Source: Pyricularia pennisetigena (taxonomy: Eukaryota; Ascomycota; Sordariomycetes; Magnaporthales; Pyriculariaceae). Taken from it: a DNA stretch of 64,000 nucleotides. Below the pieces are notes generated by a model. It saw only the letters and a list, made by a program, of their open reading frames with translations, ran no database searches and was not told the DNA's origin. Location: the NCBI RefSeq assembly GCF_004337985.1, contig NC_043743.1, positions 3,612,580-3,676,579 on the forward strand, written 5' to 3'. The position numbers and the translations under genes were made by a program. This document shows, in pieces, positions 25,101-36,157 of the stretch. Positions within the stretch are counted from its first letter, which is position 1; each line of letters starts with the position of its first letter.

Positions 25101-28100
25101 TGGCAAGGCAGGCGGGCGGGGTATCACAAACAGGTAATCAATCCATCAAATAAATGCATGAAGTAAACGTATGCAAGTAGCCGAGCTAGGTACAGGACAG
25201 TACACAATGGCAAGGGAAGTAAGTATTTTGTCCCCTGTTTTTCCTTTTGCCTTTGTTTGTTTTCTGTCTTGTTCCCTCCGATGCAAAGAATTACTTTACT
25301 TTGAGAAACGAGATCCCGAATGGCATGTGCAATTGTGGGAAAAAAAATTGATAAGAGAGTTTACTGCGACAAATCAGGCAGTCTCGTAGCTTGCAGCGGT
25401 AGGTGCCGAAACAACCGGCCCTATTAGCAAACCAGATCACTCCGTTTGCTTGATTATTTGATTGATGCGGGAGTCTGTTTGATCCTGGTGTGAGTGGAGA
25501 TGAAGTTGCATTCATCTGTTCATTCCTTCTGGCCTTCCCGCGAGGTTTTGGCCCGCCACAAGCTGCGGCAGCTCCTCTGGTCTTCGATGGCTTCTGCATC
25601 TGTTCCGCTACAGAGTACATCCCAATCATGACTGCCAGCAATGACTGCATACCATACCTGGTTACGGTGATCCCAACCAACAGACGAGACGTGAGCTCCA
25701 TGCGCACCCTTTTCAGACTAGATTACCTAGCTAGTCGGCTTCTCGAATCAACATCTCAAAATTGAAATGTACCTTTTTTTCTCGCAAGCAACAACCCTGG
25801 TCTCTAGCTTCTTGTTCGTACAGCTAGTCTTGGCGCCGTAATAGCAGCAACGGACCTCCTTCATCTGAAGGCGAGCATGATGAATAACTGCGCTTCGCAA
25901 CTCTGAGGACAACGCGGGGTCTTTCTACGGACATCAAATGAGTTTTGAACGGACTCCTGAGCTACGTATCACATAGGGTCATGATCGAAAGCTAGCCATG
26001 TTTCCGATCCGACTACAGCACTATTGGAGATAGCGTTGAGAGCCAGCTGTCGTCTCAATATGTACGTGCGGCTTTAGGTTGAGCATGTGAGCTCTGACTT
26101 TTCGTCAAGATCAAGGGTCGTCCCCGGCGCTTGTTTCTCTAGCGCCAGGTTAGGGACTGGTGCCTTTTTTGCCGAATACTAGTGATGAGCAATATGGTTT
26201 TTTCTTCTTTTTTTTTACCAACCGCTTAACGCGTGTTCTCCCCAGCCACTCATAGTGATAGCAGTAGCAATCTGCCAGTATAAAAACTCAGTGTTTAAAA
26301 AAAACAACGATCCAAGAAAGAACGTCATTGTAGCCTAGAACTAGTGCCCTTAAAGGATACTTTAGGTATCTGGCAACATTGAGCCAGAATGACATACGTA
26401 ACACTCGTTGTATGATGCGGGAATATGCAAGGGAATAGTAAATTCTATACTGAATCCTATTTTATATTTATGTATCTTTCCAGTTTGGTTAACTGTGGAT
26501 CGAGAATCACTGAAATCCCATGCCAAAGGTGAGTTCCCTCGCATAATTTCCCATATCCTGTATAGTCATCATCCCAATGCAAGCTCAATTGGAATCTACG
26601 AGAAAGAGCATTGTTTTCCTATTACGAACCTCCAAAATCATGATAGCGGTTGGCTGCAAACAAACTCGGCGCTTTAGGCATGCCCCTGCAACCCAGCTGA
26701 ACTACGATTGGCATCGGGATGAGGAGTAATCGATAGTTCACGAGGGATAGAATTATACTACATTATTTAGGTGCCTTACTCACTGGTACGATACCGTATC
26801 AAAAATCCTTACTCGTGTCCGCAACACACTCATTCGGCAGGTAGTTTGTAGCCTCGCAATATGGTTGCTTGATGCCAATCACAGGTTGGATGTGTACCTT
26901 ACTTTAGGAGTACGTAGACCAGACAAGGAGGTTCCTATCCCGGACTACCCAACAGGCTCTCCTCGTGGCAGCCTCTGCTTACCATGTTCCTTCCATGACC
27001 CGAGGAGCCATGGTTTTGATTGGTAAATTTTTTGTGAAATTGTTTTTTTTTTTTTTATCTTTATTTTATTTTTACTTTTATTTTTCCCTTTCATGTCATC
27101 ATTTTTATTTCCGCCCATATCCTTACCGGTTCCTATTTGGGCAAGCAAATCACACACCCCGTCATGTTCAGAATTGCACATCACCCACCCTACCTCCATC
27201 CCCTTCATCCCACCCACACCATATCACCCCTCAAAGCGGCAGCACACGGAGGACAAGACTAGACCTCCTCGCCCTTATTTCCCGTCGTTCAGTCCGTTCT
27301 TTTCTCTCAACCTAACTCCACCGTTTGCTTGGGCCATCGTCCATCCTTCAATCCACCCATCCATCCTCCTCCAGGCCCCTTGTACGCACCCATCCACACT
27401 GTCGAGCAGCAGGTCCGACCGTGAGCCAAAGAATATCAACGCATGGGGGGGTTTGCGGCTACAACTTACTCAAGCAGCCTTTGAACGATAGTTTTGATCG
27501 ATGCGCATCACCAAAAGCCACGACCCCAAGAGCAACAAAAGAAACCTTCAAAGGCCTAGCATCAAGGTGTCTTGACTACCTACATTTACCTGTTTACTCT
27601 TACCCATCGGCTTTTTCTGTCTGCTCTTTTTGCATACCGGCTCTGTCTATACGCGGAGAAACAAACATTCCCTCCATCGCAGACGTCCGAATAGAAAAGA
27701 AAGGGCCCCAGAACGCACAGACAAAGACCACACGGGCTCGGGTACCCGCTTGCCGCAGCACCAACGAAAAAAGAAAGAATAAAAAAAAAGATTAGCGGGG
27801 GTGGCAGCTCAAATTATCTAGGTACCTCCTGGGTACATCCCAGGACGAACAACCCAAAAGCACCTGTGACAGGGATCCGCAGGGCCCAAAACCACACACC
27901 CCGGGGTCCCCCGCGCCGTAAGTGAGTGACGGCGGCGGCGACGCACGCGCTCTTGCCTGGTGTAGGCTGGAAAGAACGAAGAATACCAAACCTAAAGAGA
28001 GCAGAAGCGAACAGTCAACGAGTTGAATTTTCTGGGCATCCAGGTTCATGTGGATGAACGGTTTAGCCCGTTTGTCGTTCGCAAAAAAAAAGGGGACCAG

Positions 28101-28828
28101 CTTCGACTTTCACCTCCCTTCTTAGCCAGTTTCTTTCTTTCTTTGCTTGAATTTATTTACGCCCTTCGACTCGACTCGACTTTGTTCGCCGCGCGCCCTT
28201 GTGTTGCTGGCTACCATCCAACTCAAACTCCCTGACATGGTAAAGAACGGTTAGACACAGCATAACTTACCTGGCCTCACCTACCACCAGTCAGGTACCT
28301 CCTGTCCCGACTGCCGTTACGAGGACCTAGTTGGCTTCAGTCGTCAGCATACACAAATCGACAGCCACTTGGGATTATTTTTGGCCTACCAGCGTGGTCC
28401 TGATCAACAAGTCAACACAATACGTCTTGCTTTACAAGCGGCCCTCGCGAGCGCATGCACGAATATATCAAAGTCTCTGTGCGGTCGCATGCATGGCTAA
28501 ATATAACGATTTATACATCGCAGCCACATCAACATAAGCCGGCTCGCCAACCGTCAAGGAAATAAAACGTCTGTTTTTCCTGGTGTCGCTTGCTTCTTGG
28601 TATAAGCTAGCCTAGCACCCACCCGAAAGCCAGGACAAGACAGCAGCAAGCAGCCACCACCACACACTCCATCCCATCAGATCCAACCCTCGGCCCGACC
28701 TTAAACTTGCCGCAACGCACGCACACCTGCAATCACTTGCGCCAACTTCTCCGCTCCCACGCATCCGTCCGATTCGCACCCATCACATCACACACAACTC
28801 AGCAGCGATTCGCGCACACACCCCATAC

Positions 28829-28848
28829 ATCGCATCGCATCGCATCGC
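28829..28848 (+). repeat. Pentanucleotide microsatellite (ATCGC)4
   Basis: Four perfect tandem copies of ATCGC in the probable leader of the RSC7-type gene, about 210 bases before its ATG. Confidence 0.9.
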
Positions 28849-29054
28849 GCGTCCAACGAAGGAAAGTTGGTCTGTCTATCTGTCTGTACTTCCACGCAAA
28901 AACCACATTTTTGCTGGATCGACTTTGACGTTTTGCCACCACCTCCACAATTATCTTCATTCGCACCTGAATCAGTCCAAACCAGATTGCATCGCAGCAC
29001 GTCGCCTCGCCAAACTGTGCAAAACGTGGTCGGCCGTCAATCGTCGCCGTCCCC

Positions 29055-31720
29055 ATGTACCCTGCACAGCCCAACGGTGCTGAAGGTGCGACAATCAATC
29101 CCGCTGCTCTCAGCTCTTCCGGTAAGTCCGAACAACTGCTTCATCTTTTTTTGTTCAAACCTTGTCGCGTCATGATTCTCGATGAATTCTTTCTGCGCAT
29201 TTCGGATATTGCCATTTTCTGGTTCATTTGCGCCCACGTGCATTCTTCCTTTCATTTTCCGCGCTTGACGCGGTGACTCGCTCAACTGTTCGCACCAATA
29301 CGTCACAATAGCACCTTGGGGGCGCGCGTGCGGCCTGTGCACTTTTTGAATGTTTAGGTACCCATGACTCTGTATCTAATGCGGGCGACACACGCATTTG
29401 CTCTTAATTTGCACCATGATGCTCGAGAGGGATGCGACAAGACGACAAACACAAAAAAAGTTGTCGCGAACGGAGATTGGTGGCTCGCAGTGGTCGAGCT
29501 AGCGTTTTCGCGTCTTGCATCGCGACACTGAGAAATCGCCGCTGACACTCTCTTGTCATGATGTACAGATTTGAACCGGGGCATGAAGAGAAGTCGCTCT
29601 CCGGAATATCCCATTCAGACCGGGACAGTTGCGGATGACGGTACGTCGCAGAATCCCCAGTTTTGTACACCTTGACACCACTCCTCATCGGCTTGTGTAC
29701 TTCGGCATCTTGCGTTACGTGTCGCGCCGTGCGACGTAGACCCTGCCTCTGCGAGATCCTGACTGTTGCTGACGGTGCGCCGGACTATGGGAACGCAGAA
29801 AAGCCAAGGAAGCGCGGGAGACCTATGAAGAACAGACCCAGCGGGAGCCTTGACGACTCCCAACACGGCCTCGCACCGATGCAGACGCCTGTACCACTTC
29901 CCCAAGCAATGCCGCCCCAAACCCCTCAGTCTCAGACGATGCCTCTGCCCCTCCAGAGCCCCCAGCAGTTTGCCCCGCCGGCTGCCACGCCGTCGCATGC
30001 TTCACCTCCGCCACCACCCAAACCGACACCAAAGTCTACACTGAAGGCTCTGCCAACAGTGCGCGACCACACGACGGACCAGCTCGTCCCCGGCGGCGAT
30101 GAATACATACCACGCGAAACGGACGAGGCAGGGGAGAAGAAGGTCATGCCAAATGGTCAGCTAACCGGCGGTCGTGAATACAAATGTAGAACATTCCTGG
30201 TCCCGGATCGAGGAGACAAGCTTTTCATGCTTGCCACTGAATGTGCGCGAGTGTTGGGTTACCGAGACTCGTATCTCCTCTTTAACAAGAACAGGTCTCT
30301 GTACAAGATTATCGCGAGCCAAGTGGAGAAGGACGACTTGGTCAACCAGGATGTCCTGCCGTTTTCGTACCGCTCCAGGCAGATTGCCATCGTCACGGCT
30401 CGCAGCATGTTCCGGCAGTTTGGTAGCCGCGTCATCATGAACGGACGGAGAGTGCGCGACGATTACTGGGAGGGCAAAGCCAGGAAGCAAGGTTTCACAG
30501 AGGCCGATCTGGCAGGCGAGAAGAGGCCAGGCGGAGGAAAAGTCAGGGAGGCTCAAGAAGCCGCCCAGGCAGCCCAGAATGCAGCACTAATGGGGCCGCC
30601 GCAGGGAGAAATCGTCTACAGTAACACAGGCCACTATGGCGGCGCGCCCCAGGCTCCTCTCATTCAGCCAGGTATGATTGGAGCCCCCGCCGGGTCCTCG
30701 ACCAGAATGCCTGTGATAACACTAGGACCAGAATACACGGATACCCGGAGCCGCGATTATTCCTCCAACGTACTCAAGGCCCCGCGCCAGGAAATCACTG
30801 GCCCTCCTTACCAGGACAGGATCCAGCCGTCGCCCATTCCAGAGCTCCACGCTCAGGCTCACCACGCTGCCGACTTCAATCGAGGCATCAACCAGCAGCG
30901 CGAAATGCGAACCAACTACATGCAAGATGTGTACCGCAGGCCTCACGAGCAGCCGCCCTCCTTGACCAACGTCATGAGCCAATCCGTAGGGAGCTCTGAT
31001 GCTTCTCTGCCCCCAACGAGCAGGGCATCTCATCAAAGCAATGCTACATCGGGACTACAGCAGCCACACCAGACCGCATCCACGCAGTCAAACCAAGGGA
31101 GTCTTGCTAGCCAAAGCCCACAGCTTATGATGACGGCGGCGCCTTACTCCCAACCTCTGACCTCTCAGTCTCAGATACAGCCGCGTCTAGGTATGAACAT
31201 GCTACAACTTCTTCCCACCTTTTACTCTCCAGATATGACTTCCTGGAAATTTTGATACTTGGCAGTCTGGACTCGATTAGGGAGCTTTTACTAACAAAGT
31301 TTTGCCGGTCAAAAAAAAAAAGGCTCCTCGGGCGGCTTGCAGTCTGGTGGTCAGACTTACAACTACCAACAGTCGAACAGCAGCTGGCCACAGACGCCAC
31401 AAACCCCCCAGTATAGCTACAGTCACCCCGGCCAGACGCAACAGTCGCCTCATCAACAACAATCCCAGCAGCAGACATCATCTTCGCAGCAGCAACTACG
31501 ACAGCAACCATCAAATCAACAGAACAGCACCATGCCTTATTCGGGCATGCCAGGGATGGCTCAAGGCTACACAACTGGGACTATGAACCACGGACTGCCG
31601 TACGATCAGACTCCTCGGCAGTATATGCACCAGACACCTTCTGCAGCCCCAGCAGTCACGCAGTCTTGGTCTAGCCAGCCTCAGGCAAGCTGGCAAGGAT
31701 GGGCTGGACAGCCGCAGTGA
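29055..31720 (+). CDS. RSC7/SWP82-type chromatin-remodelling complex subunit, 4 exons, 642 aa
   Basis: Exons are 29055-29121, 29569-29640, 29799-31190 and 31323-31720. Introns of 447, 158 and 132 nt have GTAAGT, GTACGT and GTATGA donors, CTGAC/CTAAC branch sites, and matching phases (phase 1 at each joint). An AT-hook-like PRKRGRP lies near residues 49-55. The conserved RSC7/Swp82 domain spans about 173-290 (EYKCRTF..., LATECARVLGYRDSY..., LFNKNRSLYKI, FSYRSRQIAIVTARS, FRQFGSRVI). The rest is Pro/Ala-rich, ending in a Gln-rich tail encoded by the last exon. Yeast Rsc7 (Npl6) and Swp82 are accessory subunits of the RSC and SWI/SNF ATP-dependent remodellers; a nuclear role in one of these complexes is inferred. 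Oddities are the long first intron and an A11 run directly before the last acceptor. If the last intron is retained, translation stops after 22 extra codons (31255), losing the Gln-rich tail. Confidence 0.9.
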
Positions 31721-33363
31721 TCAGTACTGACTTGTCAACGCTCACTATTCGGATACCCCTATCGACCACCGCAGGCGTGCTTCAACGCAAACGAGACTGC
31801 ACGCTATGCGGGATGTTTACGAATAATCCATTTAGCTCGTGAGCTTGACCGATGGAAACTATTCAGCGAAACGAAACACGCAATTTATTTATTGATCCTC
31901 GCACCTAACGGCAAGTCTTCGCTGTGACTTCAATCGTGGCAAGACTACCATAATCATCATCTTTCTGTACTCCCTCGATTGGCTACACCCAGCGTATTCC
32001 CTTTCTACTATTTCTCTGGTCAGGATTCTTACTTTTTCTTGGAAATTTAATGCATGGATCCTTTTTTTTTTTTTTTTTTTCAAACGGGATGCCCTGCTCA
32101 TTTGGTTCAGCTGTTTGGCGCACAGCTTGGGTAACAGGGCATCGCGTGCCAGGACCTCTATTCATTGGGAAGGCTGATCTGATACATTGCCTATGAAGTG
32201 GAAATTTCAGGGTTCAGTGTTTTTCTCTTGTGGTTTCACTATCACGGCTTTTTGGTCGACTTGTTTCTACAGTGGTCTAGGTTTCAGTACAGGACCAGCT
32301 CTTGTTTTCTCTTTTTGCGAATGTTTGCTTTTCCCCCCAGCAATTGTGTATTGCCCTCGAGCACTCGCTGTCTTTGACTTTTAAATTATGTGCTTTGCTT
32401 ACTTGTGTGATATCGGGCATCATTCGGAGGAGTTCTTAGCTCTTGGACACCCCTTTTCCTTGTTTCTTTTTTTTTTTTTTGTGTATCGTTTTTATACAAC
32501 TGTTGGTCGTTTCAGATACCTGTGTCGTGGCATGTTTTGTGCTTGTTGTGGTGAGGTGGGATAGTTAACTTGTTTGATATTTTCTCGGTCTGGCCACAGG
32601 AAGGTATACCGGTTGCATACAGGTTTTTTGGTCTTGAGCTCGATTTTCTACTTTTTTTGCGCGCGATTTAATTGCTTAGCGGACCTTGGAGTCTGGTTGG
32701 ATATAGGATGGAACTTGGTACTGGTTGGCAACTATCATCTGGACCGATTCCGCAGTTTGTTTTTGCCGTTCGAGTATTATGTTTTTATCTTGTATCTGCT
32801 TGAATATCACAGAATTATATTTTTCTTGCGCTGTTGGAAGTTCCAGTCGCGAATGAGTCCACATGTCCGATACATTACTCTCTCTCTCTCTGTCTCTTGC
32901 TTTTGCTTTTGCCATATATTGAGCAATTGACATACACGCATGGTGGAGATGGCGCCAGGTGCTCGTGGTTCTCTCTTTTTGCCGGCGGCTGCGTTATCAA
33001 CTACGGTCCAGCCTGTGATGACATTGAATGATATTCCAGTTCTGAGATTCCAGATGCGATGGGCGTGATTGATTAGAGACTCACACTTGTCGTATTTGAA
33101 AATCTCAGTTATATAGAGCATGGGCGAAAGTTTTTTTTTTTGTCATTTCCAAGCGATGAGACCTTCTCCCTATATGCTAAAGCTTGGTGAATCATATTCC
33201 CCGAACGCCAACAAGGCCCAAAGAACAAACGCCAAGCCCAAGAACCACCGATGTATTTTTGGATTTCCCTGCGATACAGCGTGTAAATAATACATTAGAA
33301 GGATGAAGAAGAGAGAGAGGAAAAAAAAGGGGGCCATCGTCCCCCGTCCAGGCCCGGGCCTCG
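31721..33363. other. Intergenic region between convergent genes
   Basis: About 1.6 kb of T-rich sequence (plus strand) between two gene 3' ends, with a T19 run at 32062-32080 and a CT tract near 32878-32895. No gene supported; probably 3' UTR of one or both genes. Confidence 0.5.
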
Positions 33364-34385
33364 TCACAGCCTCGCCGCCGCGGCGACCAACAAACCGAGC
33401 GCAAAACCCGCAGCCGCAACAGCGGCCACGGCAGTGGCCGTGAGCGAAGCGCTGACGTCGCGCTCGATCCAGCGCCTGCCGAGACGCAGACGGCCGATGC
33501 GCATGTGGTACAGCTCCGTGGAGACGGTGGCGCCCTCGACCAAGCGGCCCGGAGGTCGTGGGAGCTCGATGGAGGACGGTGGTCGGGGTGTTTCTTCTTG
33601 TTCGACTCTTTTTGATAATAGACGTTGTTTTTTGGGTTGTTGGTTTTTAGTCGTCACTGTTTTTTTTTTTCGGACGTGGAGAGAAAACCACCCCTTTTCT
33701 TCAGTGGCTTGCTCGCTGCGAGGAGAAAAGAGGCTGGAGATGAGGAGATGGGGCGGGGGGGCATCGTCAAGGGAGGGAAAGAAAAGGATTGGGGGATCGG
33801 TCGAAGAAGGGGAAGAAAAAGAGTCACGAAAAGAGATAGAGGGAAAGAAGAAAAAAAATCTTACAGCAGACACAATGTCACGTTTCCATCAATGCGCGCC
33901 TTGAGCTCCAGCTCGAGGTCCAGGTTCAGGCCCAGCTGGAGCTTGGGGACCTTTCTCCTCTCCGTCGGGCGCGGTATCTCCTCTGTCGCGTTGCTCGCGC
34001 TGCTACGGTAGGTGCTGTGTGCGCCGTTTCTGTTTGAACTCCTGTTTTGCTGGTACCTGTTCTGCTGATGTTGTTGTTGTTGTTGGTATTGTGCTTCTTC
34101 TTGTTGCTGCTGAAGCGGCGTCGCCGTCGTCGTCGTCATGAGAGCCCCCTTGTTCCGGTTCCGCCGCCTCCTGCTCCGCCTGCTGCTGCCGCCGCCGCCG
34201 CCACCCGCGCAGCTCTGCGAGCTGTCGCCGACGCTCGAGGCCGCGCTGCTGCCCGACGTCGACATCTCCTCGATCCTGCGCCTAAGCTCGGCGATGATCT
34301 CGTCCTTTGTCTGGTCCTCTGGCGTGGCGAAGCCCGCCAGGTTGGGCGGGAAGAGGTGGTTCCCGTTCATGTTGTATCTGGGCAT
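33364..34385 (-). CDS. Hypothetical protein with Gln/Arg-rich middle and hydrophobic C-terminal tail, 2 exons, 290 aa
   Basis: Proposed exons are 34385-33865 and 33715-33364, joined across a 149-nt intron (donor GTAAGA, pyrimidine-rich acceptor ending CGCAG, phase 2). The first exon begins MPRYNMNGNHLFPPNLAGF and contains a Gly run, an Arg-rich patch (RRSRRRRNRNK), Gln repeats encoded by CAA/CAG, and a motif KLQLGLNLDLELELKARIDG that I recall from small conserved proteins of filamentous fungi whose function I do not know. The second exon ends in a 20-25-residue Ala/Val/Leu-rich segment (about residues 265-290), which could be a tail anchor in a membrane. An upstream in-frame ATG at 34466 would add 27 residues. 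The acceptor is the least certain part: the second exon as drawn includes a Lys run from an A11 tract. Confidence 0.6.
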
Positions 34386-34636
34386 CGTGTTTTTTAATGG
34401 ACACAGTTCGCGCCTCGTTCTTGTTCCTCTAGACGAATCCTTCGCTGGTGGGTTGCCTGGTTGCACCTTGGTGCGTTGACTCGTGTTGAAAGTTTTGGCT
34501 GCGTGTTCTTGATAATCCCACTCTCTAGACTAAAATCAGCCAAGCCTCCACCAGCCGATAGTCGAGAGGATGGCTTTTTTTCTTTGTCTGGCGAATATGA
34601 GAGAGCGAAAGAAGATGGCGGAGCAGTAAACTACAA

Positions 34637-34639
<3 letters not shown>

Positions 34640-34667
<28 letters not shown>
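34640..34667 (+). repeat. Poly(A) tract, 28 nt
   Basis: Uninterrupted run of 28 A about 250 bases upstream of the 33364-34385 gene. Confidence 0.95.
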
Positions 34668-35524
34668 GAAGGGCTGCAAAAGCTAGAGAGTGACAACAAG
34701 CCGACGAAACAAACCAGAGTCACCGTAACGTGTTGGAGTTAAACAGGGGCAGGGCCAGGAGCCCGGTTCCCCTTTTATACGACCCTCCTTCTATATAACC
34801 GTGGTACGATACAAGCCAGGCCTACCCCCGGGCGGATCGGATCATCAAAGAGTTTGAAAATAAAAGAAGGGGAAACCACAAGGCTTTTTTTTCCGGTGTC
34901 TCCACCTCCACACATCCTAGCAGTTTACTGTACCACTATGATGGTCTGGCTCCGGTTTCCCAAGGGCCGACTAGAGCTGCAAAGGCGAAAGAGAGTGAGC
35001 AATGAACCATAGTACAGAGCAGCTTGCTAATTAGTGAGTACCTCAAGGGCAGTCACGTGCCATGGTTCCCGCCGTCTTTTTATTTTTTTCTTCGAACCAA
35101 GGGTCAGTTGCTGCAGGGGTTATGTTTCAAAAGAGCTCAACCTCGTACGATGCGTGAAACTGTCTGTCAAGGCGGAACCAATAAAGTGTGGGGTGATCGA
35201 CCCATTCTACCGACAAGTCGCCTTCAATATCGACTGGCTCTTTTTTTTATTCTTCTTCTTTTTCTGACTCTCTCTCGGCGGCAGGACTGCTAAGAGAAGA
35301 GTTACTAAACAGGCGGTGATGCCAAGTTGATATGAGTGACATATTTCTCCTCAAAAACTTCGACATAAACAAGTACGTCTTGCCTGGGAGCAACACTTTC
35401 ACACACATAATCCTAGCTGCAAACTTACTCGGTTTCAAGAGACGTGGTTATGTCTATAGTGGTTCTTGACAAAACTGTTAAAAATGTACTGCCTCTAAAC
35501 AAACCTCTCCAATCTTCGATCTTC

Positions 35525-35526
<2 letters not shown>

Positions 35527-35557
<31 letters not shown>
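35527..35557 (+). repeat. Poly(T) tract, 31 nt
   Basis: Uninterrupted run of 31 T, followed by two C and a further T-rich stretch; lies in an intergenic region. Confidence 0.95.
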
Positions 35558-36157
35558 CCTTTTTTTCCCCCTTGGTCTGGATCTCACCCTTGTTGGTGAT
35601 ATTACACCATAAAAATACCAGGGTAGGTCATCCTGGTCCTAATCACCCATAGATACACTCAAGCATGGCATATGCCTGCAGAGTGTTTCTCGCTTTTCTT
35701 CCTCAGCTCTTCAAGACACGGTTAAAGATGCACTCCCGTCCAGGACCACTTTTGTATATAAGTGGTTCTCATCTCAAGTCGTCTGGTGCGCATGTGATGC
35801 GGGTGATGATGGTCGCATGTCGCATGGCCTCAATATCTTGCATCTCTTGTCAACATCTAGCTGAGCCACTGATGAGGCTGGGGCTGCTGGATACGGCGCC
35901 GAAGGTGGTCCAAAGCGCCCAATCGACTGGTCCGGCCTCTGAACCCATGCTCATTCCAGCGATGCAGGAATGGGAGACTGTACTCCATGCAAGACCCCAC
36001 AAGCAGGCTAAGACCTTCGTGGGCTCCTTTCTGAACAATCATACAATCAAGTATGGAAATTCAGCATCGACAGCGTCGGGGATGATCGGTCTGATTTTAG
36101 GTTGTGGTTTTTCTGCTTTGTTTCTTTTTTTTTTTTTTTATCCTCCAGTCGGTATCA

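Larger units (their letters stand above)
18186..29054. other. Gene-poor stretch of about 10.9 kb
   Basis: No gene could be supported on either strand between Dis3 and the RSC7-type gene. The longest open frames (for example 22569-23237 plus) have low-complexity, non-coding-like composition and no recognisable domain. The stretch holds many short A/T homopolymers, several AGGTACCT palindromes (24091, 27820, 28293), a G/C-homopolymer-rich patch near 20060-20130 and 23930, and C/T-rich tracts approaching 29 kb that look like the promoter/leader of the downstream gene. Ancient transposon fragments cannot be excluded by eye. Confidence 0.55.
34386..36157. other. Intergenic region with long homopolymers
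   Basis: About 1.8 kb between two minus-strand genes. It contains A28 (34640-34667) and T31 (35527-35557), two of the longest single-base runs in the window. An open frame at 35665-36168 overlaps the 3' flank of the bHLH gene and has non-coding composition. Confidence 0.55.

Noticed and set aside
27325..27795. 156-codon plus-strand frame upstream of the RSC7-type gene
   Set aside because: Low-complexity His/Pro/Ser sequence from C/T-rich DNA; more likely promoter or leader.
29663..31255. 530-codon single-frame reading of the RSC7-type gene
   Set aside because: It starts inside intron 2 and ends in intron 3; spliced exons give a consistent 642-residue protein with an N-terminal AT-hook and C-terminal Gln-rich tail.
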